NCBI RefSeq assembly: GCF_020184175.1
Contig: NC_065532.1
Coordinates: 37,076,287 to 37,140,286, forward strand
Direction: 5' to 3'
Length of the DNA: 64,000 bases
Source: Aphis gossypii
Lineage: Eukaryota > Arthropoda > Insecta > Hemiptera > Aphididae
Of this stretch, positions 1 to 12,400 are shown one piece after another. Within the stretch, counting starts at the first letter, position 1. Every line of letters begins with the position of its first letter. The notes beneath the pieces are model-generated. The model was not told the origin of the DNA. It did not search any database and was given only the letters and a program-made list of their open reading frames with translations. Made by a program: the position numbers and the translations under genes.

Positions 1-1
1 C

Positions 2-262
2 GGACCCGTTGAATGGCCACCACGATCACCTATCTACCTAACCTTGGCCACTAGATTTTTTTTATGGAGTCACTTAAAAACAATAGTGTATACCGAGTAC
101 CGATACTCCTATAAATCTTCAAAATTTAAAAGATAAAATAACAGCAGCATGCAACCAACTGACTGATGACCAACTTACAGCTGCAATAAATAAAGACTTT
201 ATGCGGCGCGCTGAATCATGTTTTGTTCACGGCGGACAACAATTTGAACAATTCATACGTTA
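2..262 (+). pseudogene. Relic of a Tc1/mariner-type transposase C-terminus
   Basis: Reading from base 2 gives a stretch containing WPPRSP and then FFLWSHLKTIVY. This is the recognisable pattern WPPRSPDL-x-P-x-DFFLWG-x-LK around the last acidic residue of insect Tc1/mariner-type DDE transposases. The catalytic segment is damaged: the expected D-L-N-P-x-D reads differently. Around 86-108 the frame shifts. The second frame (87-262) carries on with PINLQNLKDKITAACNQ and ends HGGQQFEQFIR plus stop, like the usual C-terminal tail of these proteins (basic cluster, then GG-x-x-FE). The element is cut by the window start, so its 5' part and terminal repeats are not visible. It is broken and not expected to be active. 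Confidence 0.75.
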
Positions 263-1131
263 ATGAATTTGTTATTAATTATTAATACATCCTAATAGAT
301 CCATTAAATGTAATGAAACAAACAACATACTTTTTTACGTTGCGTGGGCGCTAAACTTGATTTGTTCCCTTCTTCTTTTTAGAGAATTTTTAGTCTTACA
401 CCTAATATTCCAAAAAATAATTAAAAAAAAAAAAGTATTTTCTACTTTGCCATATAATATGATGTTGGTGAATCAATCGAGACAGATTTATGTGAACGTT
501 GTGGAACTATACAACAAGGTGAAATTGAAAGCACTCGGAGAAGAGGAACGTAAATGAAAAAATAAGAAATAAGAGAGGCCGTCTCTCTATCTTGTAACGT
601 TTTTTTTAAATGAAGAGTAATTGAACATTTGAACTGTATGCAGAGTAAAAAAAAATGTAACCAGGTATGGTATGATATAGAGAGTAGCAGCAGTAAAAAG
701 GGACGGTACAGAGTAATTTGCAAAATGGTCACAGTAACTGAGAATCCCCTTTGATTAACCAATTTTTTTATTTTTGACATAATAGGTATAACTATATAGT
801 TATATTATAACGTGTGTGTAATGAAAAGTAATGTTTTACTTGGTTTTGCCAACTGAAAACATGGCGGCCCGGCCGTTCAATCAGCTGTAGCGATGGTGGC
901 TTCATAGTTTGCAATGGTTATCATATAAAGTACCTTATCTAAATAGAAGTGTGTGATAAAATATTTCCAACAAGCAAAGTTTAAATTATAATAAATTGTA
1001 AATATTTAGTTATAAAATAAGTTATAAGTTAATAAGTAATTAAGTTCAATACATAAGTATTGATAACAATTTAACTTTCAAGTCACTTTTTTCTTTATCA
1101 ATTGTTATATTGTTACATTTATAAGTTTATA
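263..1131. promoter_or_regulatory. Upstream region of HSCB
   Basis: No supported gene. A short GC-richer patch at about 857-900 contains AACATGGCGGC (858-868), which fits the YY1-type motif AAnATGGCGGC often found at promoters of animal housekeeping and mitochondrial genes. It lies about 265 bp before the HSCB start codon, so the promoter or 5' leader probably lies here. A 32-codon ATG frame at 461-557 (product begins MMLVNQSRQIY) has no recognisable similarity and is not called. Confidence 0.4.
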
Positions 1132-2015
1132 ATGTTTGTGATGCGGTATTGGCGTACTAGTATGTTTGGAAATAGCTTATTAAGAACAGTACGCCAGAAT
1201 ATTCACCATTCTGGAGTTAACCAATTATCAGAACCCTCGTGTCTACAGAAAGACAATATCAGGTATAATAAATTCAAGGGCCATCCGTATGTAACTTATG
1301 ATGGAGTCAAATGTTGGAATTGTCAAACGATATTAGACATCAGACCATGTCTGTTTTGTAAAAATTGTTCAATAATTCAGTCACCCGAAGACCAGAATTT
1401 GAATTATTTTGAGCTATTTAACATCAATGTTCAGTATGATATTGACACTGTACAGTTGACAACAAATTTTAGAAAACTACAAAACCTTATGCATCCAGAC
1501 CGATTTTCCAATAAAACTGAAGTGAATTTTGCCTTTCCAATATATTTAATCATGTTTTAAAATTAATTATGTTTTAGGAAGAACGATTACTATCAGAATC
1601 ATTTTCTTCTCTATTAAATAAATCTTATACAACTCTATTGAATCCACTTCTAAGAGGCCTTTATATGTTACACCTTGGTGGTTTGAGTATTGATGAAGAT
1701 TCTATAACAATGGATACCACTTTTTTATATGAAATAATGGATTGGAATGAAAAAGTCGAAGAAGTTAATACGAAAGAATCTCTTGCAAGTTTGAAGAAAG
1801 ATATTGATGATATGTTGGTCGACTTATACACGTTAGTTAAATAATTAAATTAGAAATAATATATTACGATGAAACATAATTAATATTTGTATGTTAATAG
1901 GGAATTATCAAAAGCTTTCAGTGAAAATGACAAAAATCAAGCAAAATTATTGTTATCAAAAGCCAAGTTCTTTTCAACGTTGCTGGAAAAAATCAAAGAT
2001 AAAGATGTATTATAG
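1132..2015 (+). CDS. HSCB: Iron-sulfur cluster co-chaperone HscB, mitochondrial
   Basis: Exons 1132-1521, 1578-1831 and 1901-2015, all with GT-AG introns, join to 252 codons. HscB is the J-domain co-chaperone that delivers the scaffold protein ISCU to the mitochondrial HSP70 (HSPA9) during Fe-S cluster transfer. The N-terminus (residues 1-28) is rich in Arg and lacks acidic residues, as expected of a mitochondrial targeting peptide. A tetracysteine motif follows (C61, C64, C73, C76), typical of animal HSCB. The J domain has YFELFNI and the HPD triad at residues 121-123. Exons 2-3 encode the helical ISCU-binding C-terminal domain (NPLLRGLYMLHL, then KAKFFSTLLEKI). Human HSCB is 235 aa. A second in-frame ATG at 1141 is an alternative start. 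The stop lies 135 bp from the convergent CSN2 stop. Confidence 0.93.
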
Positions 2016-2150
2016 TAAAAAATATTCAGTATATTTATGCTAAAAATTTGTTTCAAAAATATTGAAATTAGAAAATTTCACACATTAATATAATAATATT
2101 ATACATATATTGTTAAATATTTAGTTGAAAAAAAATTACATTAAACGTTT
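2016..2150. other. 135-bp gap between convergent HSCB and CSN2 stops
   Basis: Only 135 bp separate the two stop codons and I see no canonical AATAAA on either strand inside the gap. The 3' untranslated regions must therefore be very short or overlap, or use variant poly(A) signals. Confidence 0.6.
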
Positions 2151-4944
2151 TTAAAATATTTTTTGTGAAATAGATAAATTGAGAGTAGCGAGTTGATTGG
2201 TCCATTTATCTATGGCTGCATAACGGTTAGTTGCCGAATCAATAATTGTTAAAGTTAACACTTGATTTGTCTGATCAATGCGGCCTTTAATAGTTCTAAA
2301 ATATAAATTTTATTTAGTAAGAAATATGTTTAATAATATGGTGATTAACTTACTCATCTAGAATACATGTAACTAAAAGACTTTCTACATCACTTTCTTC
2401 AATATTGAGTTCAGTTGCAATGTATGGTATATGAACACGAGTATAAGGTTTAATTAATTTTATCAATACTTGAGTGCGAATATTACTTAACAAGGCTATA
2501 AAATAAAATATATATATATATTATAATAAAAAAAGTAAAATTTATTAACAGCATATTAGTGAAGTTACCTTCAATATGTTCTCTTATAAATGGATCATCC
2601 ATTATATTTTTACGATGATTCTTGAGAATGGTTTCAAATTCTTTAATGTCATCATTTTGATAAGCTTGAACTAAGTTAGTCATTGCTAATATTTCTGGGT
2701 CATTTTTATAAGGTTTGGCTTCTTGTGAATCAAATGGGTTGATACCAGATTTCATTAACCTTAAATTTAGATAACAATTATAATAAATTACTACTAATAA
2801 TTGATCATTTAAAACTTACATGTTTGCCAAAACTAGGTATTTTAAGCATGTTGTACGACGAGGACTTCCAGATTCATCATAGTTTTTAAAAGCTTCAAAA
2901 AAATCAGTATGTGCTTTAGAGAAATGTCCTTCTTCTAAGTGCATTTTACCACCACATTCTGTAAAATTATATTGTGAGATTAGTTCTAATTTCTAATTGT
3001 TTTTATGATATAATTTACCTCGAATAACACCCATAATCAAAGGATGTGGAATAGCAGATTTAATATGGAGTGACTGTTCGTAAAGTTCTTTTAATTTCTT
3101 ATTGTTCTTTTGTGCTGTATACATTTGTATTTCTAAGGCATATATTTCTAACAGTTGAGTACCTTTTTTAAGATCGTCTTCACCATTATCAGTCTAAAAT
3201 TGTTGCATAAATAATTCATTAAAAAACATATTTTTATGATTTATTAAACATTATGAAATATAGAAAGTTACACCAATATACGTGAAATATTAATAAACAA
3301 TATTATGAAATTAATATTATTAATAAGATACTATAACATTATTTTGCAAATCCAATATTTTTTAACACTACAATTAAAAGTTTTTAAGTTAAAATCTTCA
3401 ACAAAAAAATTATCATATTATGTCACTTAATTTCATTTGCTACGAATACCAAATTGTGTTGAAAAGACTCAGTATATAATAGACTAGAATCAATAAAATG
3501 CCAGAGACCATGTATAATTTGTTAATAGGCAATCATTTAGTGAAGATGATATGGTTAACAAATCAAAAAATATATAAAAATACTATAAGCCACATAAAAT
3601 TAGATTTGTTTTAATATAAAAAAAAATAAGTATGAAATATTTATAGGCAATTTTAGATAAATATTAATTTAATTAAAGTTTTTAAATATTTTGATTTAGT
3701 ATTTGAGCAGGAATAGTATCGTTTTGTAACATAACATGACAAATTAAAATAATAATTACGAATTATACAATATTGGTTAGTATTAGTAACTAAGTATTTA
3801 AACTTATGTATGTATATCTTACTTGACAGGAAGCATGCAACTGCTTCAGAATTTTTGTCAGTTTGTTGTAATCAGCTAAATCAAAATACAATTTACCCAA
3901 TTTTGTATTAGTTTTGAACCAAAGTCTATCATTCTTGGCATCTTTCAATGCATCTAAAGTCGTTTCATAAAAATTTTGCAATAAATCCATCTACATTAAA
4001 AAAAATATGGTGTTAAATACATTTTAAATTAAGAAATTACATAAATAAAATATCATCTAACTTGTTGCAAAAACTTACATTTTTTGAAGTTGAAATATAA
4101 TCTAAAATTGAATTTATGGATTTCTCACTATGATTCCGAGTAACGGCAGTTTTTATATATGTTAATAACTGCTTATAACGGTTCATCATTTCATCAAAAT
4201 TACTCTGAGAAAAAATAAAATAATAATAATACACGATACTATTTAAAACTAAATAAATATAATAAGCGCAAATCATTATTTTATGTAGTTAAAAATGTAG
4301 TAGATTTAGTATTTATTGCAATATTTTATTTACTTAGATAGATTAAGATGATTAAATAATATGTACTACTTTATTTGTACAAAAAATAATTATGTTTACA
4401 TTTATCTACATAAAAATTTTGGATAATAAGTTCGAATGTTACTCACAAGCCGGAAATTAATTTTGATCATTTGCTTCAAAGCTTTAAAACCCCATTCTCC
4501 TTTTTCACCAGCTTCAAGATCCAATACTTTTTGAAAAGATAATAATGAAGCGTTAGGATCCTTTTCTTTTAGCGATTTGGAGTTATAATATTGGTTTTCC
4601 AAATCCACATCAGGCTCAGAATTGCTATCTTCTGAGTATTCCTATAGATCAAAAAAAAAAAAGTAGAATTTATTTAATATGTACATATATAAATTCCGCA
4701 TTTGAAATTCAAATTTAATAACCAAAAATGTATGCAAGAAATTAATTTAGTATATTTCTAATGAAGTTCAAAAATTATTTTATGTATCCAAAACAATAAG
4801 TCTTGTGTAAATATTGAATACAGGTCCTAAATATTAAAATTAAAAACAAAACAGTGTATTTTACATAGTACTGATGTGAATAATACTTACAAGACCGTAG
4901 TCTTCGTCATCTTCACACATGTATACATCCTCGGTATCGGACAT
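2151..4944 (-). CDS. CSN2: COP9 signalosome complex subunit 2 (CSN2/Alien)
   Basis: Nine exons on the minus strand: 4891-4944, 4447-4641, 4079-4204, 3823-3990, 3019-3193, 2820-2958, 2569-2759, 2354-2495 and 2151-2295. Joined they give 444 aa with every phase matching; human COPS2 is 443 aa. CSN2 is a scaffold subunit of the COP9 signalosome, which removes NEDD8 from cullins. The acidic start MSDTEDVYMCEDDEDYG, then EYSEDSNSEPDVDLENQYY, GEKGEWGFKALKQMIKINF, MNRYKQLLTYI and DAKNDRLWFKTNTKLGKLY are family hallmarks. The PCI domain spans roughly residues 250-410 (KSGINPFDSQEAKPYKNDPE, RTQVLIKLIKPYTR). The C-terminus ends in NLSISQKIF. The gene converges on HSCB and diverges from NDUFB8. Confidence 0.97.
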
Positions 4945-5609
4945 TGTAAATTTAAAAACGAATTTAAATTTGATAAAACATAACAATTATTAACAAAATT
5001 GGAAACCGAATAAGTTATATAGTAAACACTAAACTAAGTAAATTATTCTGTAATTTAGATGATAGGTATTCAATATTCATCCAATTCTATCACATTATCC
5101 GGTGATGTTCTAAACATGAAGACTAGAGATAAGGAAACCGAACTCCTTTTAACAAAAACGTCCATAAACCGTACGGTTTATTTAACTGCCACTGGTAGCG
5201 CTTCGGTCATTTAAGTGGACTGATGAACTGCAACAAAAATTATTAAAATTTTATCAATGAGATAAAAATAGAAATCTCATCTATTTTCAACTTCAATACA
5301 TATTTAATATATTATATTATATAATATATTTTTTGACAATATAATATTTATTTATGGAACCAAGAAAAATGAATTAACCTTTAATTTAACCAAGGTTAAA
5401 GTTACTACCACAGGTTTGCTGTGGTTACTAAATGTCCTTCGCTGTTATCAACATTATTTTGAGAAAATTTATTGAAAATTATGATAATTCTAAATCAAAT
5501 TGCAAACTCCAATATGGATAAATCTCATCGATAAGCTGAGTTACTTTTCTTTTATCGTTGATTAAAATTTAAATAATTCTTTAATTTTGCTCTTCAGTAG
5601 CGTTTGAAA
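4945..5609. promoter_or_regulatory. Divergent CSN2/NDUFB8 promoter region
   Basis: The 665 bp between the two start codons holds no coding sequence. A DRE-like CATCGATA lies at 5527-5534, about 75 bp before the NDUFB8 ATG. A short inverted repeat TTTAACC-AA-GGTTAAA lies near 5385-5402. Both are plausible promoter elements for two housekeeping genes. Their function is inferred. Confidence 0.45.
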
Positions 5610-6211
5610 ATGGCTTTGCCCCGTATGATTAACGGGATGTTGCGCACCAAAGCTATTTATTCAGTATCTAGTAGGAGTGTAGTATCACACGAACCCTGGA
5701 AGCCCGGTCCATATCCAAAAACCGAAGAAGAACGACTTGCTGCTGCAAAAAAGTATGGCCTGCTACCAGAAGAGTATGCACCACATCCAGATGATGGTTT
5801 AGGTTTTGGTGACTACCCAAAGTTACCAGATATTGGCCAGGATTCCAAAAGTGAATATTATCCATGGGACTGCCCCGAACATAATAGAAACTTTGGTAAG
5901 CTTATATTATAGTTAATTTGTGTCCTTTGTAGTTGGTATTATGGAACTTTTATTTTTTATTTATTTTCTTAGGTGAGATAATGCACGTTCATGCTGACAT
6001 GTGGGGTTCAGACAAGGGCGACCCAAATTATAGACAAAAAGCTAGATATCCTGACTGGCAGAGAGTATTGTCATTTTTTGTTGCAGTTTTTGGAATAAGT
6101 GGATTGATGATTACAGGAGATTATTGGTGTAAACGATATAGTCCATTTATGCCTAAACAATGGCCTCAAGACAATGTTAAATATTATACTTATTCAGATA
6201 AATATTTTTGA
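5610..6211 (+). CDS. NDUFB8: NADH:ubiquinone oxidoreductase subunit B8 (NDUFB8/ASHI)
   Basis: Exons 5610-5895 and 5973-6211 join in phase to 174 aa, close to the usual family length (about 175-186). NDUFB8 is an accessory subunit of the membrane arm of mitochondrial complex I. The first ~25 residues carry Arg/Lys but no acids (MALPRMINGMLRTKAIYS), consistent with import. The family signature HEPWKPGPYPKTEEER follows at about 27-42, then AAAKKYGLLPEEY, and DYPKLPDIG at about 68-76. A single membrane span lies at about 126-143, with RYPDWQRVLSFF just before it. Frame and comparison with the family support ATG 5610. AATAAA at 6283-6288 is a likely poly(A) signal. Confidence 0.96.
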
Positions 6212-9200
6212 ATATTGATTATAATAAAGTTATTTCTGTGTAGTAGCTGACACTTAAAATTAATTTTTAAGCTTGTTTGTTGAATAAAATATGTATGAAA
6301 TCAAATTTTTAGTTTAATAATCAATTTAATTCAACTACTCATTCAATTGGTAGAATTTAATAACTGTATATTCAAAGGTAAATGAGAATTTATAAATATT
6401 TTATATTTATTATGAACAGTAAACTGTGATTGTAATTTCTTATAATAAACTAAAGAACATTTGGTATTGTATTTAATAATTTTAAGTTAATATATTATCT
6501 ATTGGATTTAAAACAACTTGTTAATAACTTGATAACAAACCATTAAAAAATGTTTAATACCTTTTAAATCAATTAACCATGTATGATGTATATTATACTC
6601 AATTCAACTTAAGAAATTTATTCAGTACTAGTCAGTAGCTAACTTATGTGTATAGAGTATGGATAGAATATGTCCTTCTACATGGTGCGACAAATGGGCA
6701 TAGTTCGACAAGTATTATTCAAATAATAAATAATTGGTAATTTATTTATCTTTATCACTTATATAAATTTTTGATTAATTCAAAAGTGAATTCTTTTCCC
6801 AAATTAAACCATTTATCAAAGAAAAACCAAGTAATAATTATAATCAAGTTTATATGACTTTCATAATTTATATTTATTAAAAGTGACATTTTTATTTCTA
6901 TATGTATTTTATATCATATTATAATCTATACAATTACACTTAGTAACATATTATAATAATTCAATATTATTTTCTCTTTTTGATAAATATACTTAAAATA
7001 CTAAATATAATTATACGAAATCCAAACCTAGAAAACACTTAATATATGAAAAATATTTGGTACCTACCTAATTTTTAATTAATAAAAAATAATTCTATTA
7101 ACAGATTGAAAATTATAAATTCAACAAGCCTCTTCTTTCAAGTTATTGGTTGTTATTAAAATTGGTTAAAAAAAGCTATTTTATTTGGTAATTGATAGTA
7201 TTATGATGTTTTGTTGTTGAAATATAATTCTAGTTATCAACACACTGCCATCATTAACTTTAAAATATCATTTACCACTGTATAATAATAGTTATTGTTT
7301 AAAAATAAAAATTCAAGTAAGTTTGGAAACTATTATTATTTGTATACGTATTATATTATATATTTTATACTTAAGAAAACATATTTTTAATATCCAATTG
7401 AAAAATAGTTACTGAATATATTGTTGTTGTTAATATTTTCATAGGAATACAACTGGAATAAATTTATAGATGTAGATACTAAAAGGTAATAATAGTGCTT
7501 CAGATGAGTGATTGTATATTTCACATTATGTTGTAGTGAGAATATTAAATTTTTATGATATTCAATTGTTTTGTTTACTTGATTAAATGTAAATAAAATG
7601 ATAGTATATTATGAATAAAACATATTTATGAGTAAGATCTTAGATAACTTTAATTATTCACAAGTCATTTATTTAAAAATATAATTTATACTTTGAATAT
7701 TTATGAAAGTATTTTTTCAGTAAAAACTTAAAAATAAATTTAGTACATTATTCAGTTATCAATAAAAGTTTCTTTTACTAATGTATAATAACTGTAATTT
7801 CTAATAGGTTCTTATAGAATTAGCCATGGTATATTTTGAGACGGTATGCCCTCCGTGTTTGGACATTTTTTGAAACATTGTATAAGTATTTTACTCATTC
7901 CTATCAAATTATTTATATCCAAACTCCAAGAGTAAAATTAATTTTATTAGATTTAACATCACATTTTGAAGTATATTTTTAGTTGAGTTTATAGTTTATC
8001 TGGAATATCCAGAAATTATTTAAATTTCAGGGAGTTTAATTAGGACAATCTCCAAAATATCACCCAAAATACTATGAGTAAGATTTATTTAGCTAAAATT
8101 AAATAAATAATTCATGCATTTTAAAACAGTGTACTCTTGATTATCTGCGGAATAGGGTGGCTTAGTATCCAATAATAAGTGAATTTCGAGGATAACCAGC
8201 AAAATTAAAATTCGAACAAAAATGTGATATATAGTTACATATATGTATTATTAAAAAATAAAATCATGTGATTTTAAATAGTATTGAAGGAAAATTAAAT
8301 TAGAGCATGTTTTATTTTTATTTAAACATTCATATAATATTACGAGAATATTTTAAATTTTATAATAAAATATAAAAGATATAACATGTATAATGAAAAA
8401 TTATAAATTATTTGTATAATGTATGCAAAAAATTTCCACAGAAATCTGTGGATATTAGAGAGTACACTGTACTGTATAGATTAATAGATAGTAGCAATAC
8501 CTATTGACTATGATGCCTTTGACAATAATTTAGTATAGATTTAAAAATAATAATTTAAAGCTGAAAAATGTTATATTTAAATTGAGGGAAATAGATGAGA
8601 GCATGACAAATGTAATGTAATGTTTTGTTTATTATTATTATTATTATTGAAATTAGTCTAAATAACAAGGTTTAATCATTTATATTATTATTGTTTCCAC
8701 TTTATTTTGTAAAAAATTAAGATTCAAATTAAATAATAAAAAATAAGCAAACAACTTTATAATGATATAACATTATATATGCTTTATAATAATAAATACA
8801 GATCTAGGACATTAATTTTTAGTTTTGGTATATTTCAGTAATGAAATAATGTGATAATGTGGTAACAAAAGATTTTACTAACTACAGTATAGAAATTACA
8901 CATTTTGTGATTACTTTTGAAAGTTTTATAGGAATATATAATTAAAAATAAATAAATTAGGTAGGTATACAATTGTCTAAAAATTTAGTAGTAAATTTGA
9001 TTAAAATGTAAAAATACATATTTAGAATAAATTAAATATAAATAATAACAAAGATTTAAATTTATATAGTATTATAATAATGTGATAAAATAAACTATGA
9101 TGTTACATTTATAATTTAAAATCCAGATATAAAATATCAGATACTTTCATAGGTCAATTTGATACATACAAACAATTGTTGTAGTTTTCATAATAAAAAA

Positions 9201-9444
9201 TAAATAAATGTTCAAGACAAAATGTTTAGACAAGATTGTACCTTTTCATTTCTGGTATAAATATGTAAGCATAAATCTTAATAATAATATGATAAAATAA
9301 TCTGGATTTAAAATTGAATATAACACCTAATAAATAATGTAAATAAGTCTAATAATATATTGCACATTAAGAGGTAAAAATACTAAAAATAATAATTTAT
9401 TAATCCTGGTGAGTAATTTAAAATAGGTATCTAATAAAATTATA
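6212..9444. other. 3.2-kb A+T-rich intergenic DNA
   Basis: This lies between the 3' ends of two convergent genes. It is extremely A+T-rich, with short ATT/TAA runs (for example around 8632-8650). I see no coding frame, RNA gene or recognisable transposon. The minus-strand AATAAA at 9396-9401 probably serves SLC35F5. Confidence 0.5.
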
Positions 9445-12400
9445 TCATACTTCTTTGTCTGTTTCATGAATTTGTATAAGTGATTCCGCTTGTTCAGCAT
9501 CACAATCTCTAAGCCTGTAAATGAAACAACATTAATGTAAATAATATTATTTTTTTAGAAATATTTTTTGTTTATTCACCTTATTAAATTTTTTCTCTGG
9601 CATCGACTTAAACAATTATATTCATTTTGATTATAGTTAAATCGGTATGTTAACCAAATTAGACAAAAATAAGAGAAAGTTGTAGGAACTAAACCTAAAT
9701 AAAATGATGGTAACAAAAATCGCTCATAATCAGACTTGTTTTGACTGGAGATGCCATATAGCATATAAGACATTGGAATAGTTAGTCCTATAGACATTGT
9801 TGCAATAATTGATGATGTCAACAAACATCCCCTATCGTAAATAATCAAATTAGAACTATAAAATAAAGTAAGTATAACAATTTTACCATAACCATATGAC
9901 TTCAGGTAATGTTGCTTTTACAACTCCATTTATTAACAATGAAATTGCTTGTTGTTTATTAGGCCATTCAAATGTTTCAAGTTCAAAATAATGAAGAAAA
10001 ATGAACAATGGCCAGAACATAAGAACATTAAATAGACCAACAAGACCTAGAAATAAAATAATTTATTCAATAATATAATATATAATATATAATATTTAAA
10101 TTAATTAGTATATAGTTCATGAAAAAGTTACCAAAATACAATATTATATCTAATTTGTCTTCATGATCTACCCAAGATCTTAATGTAACAATATTCAATG
10201 CATAAAAAACAGCACTACATAAGGATAATGCAAATCCAACATTAATTTCACTAAAACTAAAATGAGAATCAGGTAAAGTAATTATAACCTGTAAATATAA
10301 AAAATTTTCAATTTTTATATAGTCAAAATACACAATTTTTTTTTAGTTTGTTTAAAATGTTATGTTTAATAAGAATTTTAATCTTATTCTAAATTAATCA
10401 AAAAGTACTCATTTTTATGAAAATAGAATTTAAATAATTCAACAGATAATATACTATATTTTCAATTTTGTATTTTGAACAAACTATTGATATTAGTTTT
10501 ATTATTATTTAAAAATTAGTACACACATTTCCGGTTATGCTGAATAATACAGTTATTAATTTAGTAACCGTAAAACGATCTTTAGGAGGTGTAACAAAAA
10601 ATAGAGATAGCAGAAGAGTGAAAAAGCTAGTTGTGGACAATACAACAGACACTAGGGTTTGTTCCATGTAAACCATAGACACTTGATGTAATAAATTAGC
10701 AACACCCCACTGAAAAAAAAATAAAAAATATATGAATATAATTTGTAATAAATAATGATAAAATAGTATAACATATAGTATTACAATTTTTTTTTTTAAG
10801 AACGAGAATATTTAATTTACATGCAATAATTTAAAAAGCTTATGTGATTAAATTTAATATAATGATATTAAATTTTCATTTTAAAATGAAAAATTTAATA
10901 GTTTAAATAAAAATGTAGCATATATGCGTAAATACTAAATAGTTTATAAATTAATAAAATAATTTATTAATTTTTGGTTATTTAATTTCAATATATCTTA
11001 TTTTATGAAGTTAAATGTAATTTATATTTTATTATATTATTAGAATACATAAGTGAGATTATATAACATAAAAAATATTTTGAATTTTATGTAGTATAAT
11101 TGGATAGCTCATACTGTATGGTAATATTCTAGTTGTATTATGTTTAAAATTGAGCACTTGAGAGTTGTGGAGAGGTTAAATTCATTGACAGTAAAAAAAG
11201 TATTTATTAGTATTAAAGTAAAAAAAAATTGTAACTATATAAATGTTTGGTAATTCTCACAAGTGGTGCTACTGTAAAAGCAAGCTTTGCAGTTTGATGT
11301 AAATTTAGTAACTGCCTTGATAATCGGCATATTTCTCGTGCTCTAATTGTAGCAGCATATGATAAACGAGCCATTAATGCTTCTGTTGCTTCTGTTTCAG
11401 ACAAATGTCTAACCTGTAATAATTAATAAATAAATAGATTAAATGATATATTTATGGTTAAATAAATAATAGATTTGATAAAATGAATTCCTTTAAATAT
11501 ATCTATTATTAACTACAAATATTTTAATAAATTATAAATTATCAAAAATAATATAAGTTAATAATTTGACAAAGAGCATTTTTATTGACCAACATTCTTT
11601 ATACTGAACATAACACACACAAAAAAAAAAAGTTAAACAAATTATACAATAAACACAGTAAAATTTATAAAAAAATTAAAAAATATTTACCAAAAAAAAC
11701 ACATTCATTTTTGATTTCACAAAAAATTATATTACCTCAGCAACTTTGTTAAATCGAACAACTTTATTGTTGGGCTTAACAGTTCCTGAATCATCACTCT
11801 CTGTACCAGAAGTCACACTAGGATTTTTGATGGGAACAAAGCTTGCTGTGCTCTATACAAAAATAATATTTATTGTTTGTATATTAACCATAACAATTCT
11901 TGATTTTAATTCATAATACATGATAGCAGGGGCCAAACAGTCAATTGCGACAATTTCAAAGTTGATCATGTTAGAATCTATTTTTAGGGCCATGCGTCCT
12001 ATTATAATAATAATTATAGTTATTGAATAATAAAGAAAATTTTTTATGGAAGTCTATCCTTAAAGGTGAAGTATATTTTTAGTAGATCGTGACCAAAAAA
12101 AGTTTGGCCACCCCTAAAGTATAAGATCAAATATTTGTAACAAATTTAAGCATTTCTAATAACATAAGAGTGGACCACTTTTATACAATTTAAATAGTAC
12201 TTAATTATAAAAACATAATAACACCTATATTAATATATAATATATTATATTGGTAAATTTATTGATAAGACACAGATTACTTAGAAAAGCAAAGTCAAAA
12301 CAGAATTATTAAGTTATAAAAATTAATTCAAACAGGCATTCAGGATCCAAAAGATAGGATATCAGAATCCTGGATACCCATTTGAGTTAAACAAATTTCA

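Noticed and set aside
357..780. Overlapping plus (66 codon) and minus (112 codon) frames upstream of HSCB
   Set aside because: Neither has a recognisable domain. They overlap each other and lie in low-complexity DNA.
5380..5405. TTTAACC-AA-GGTTAAA inverted repeat as a specific operator
   Set aside because: It is only a 7-bp-arm repeat in A+T-rich sequence. I mention it in the promoter region but cannot assign a factor.
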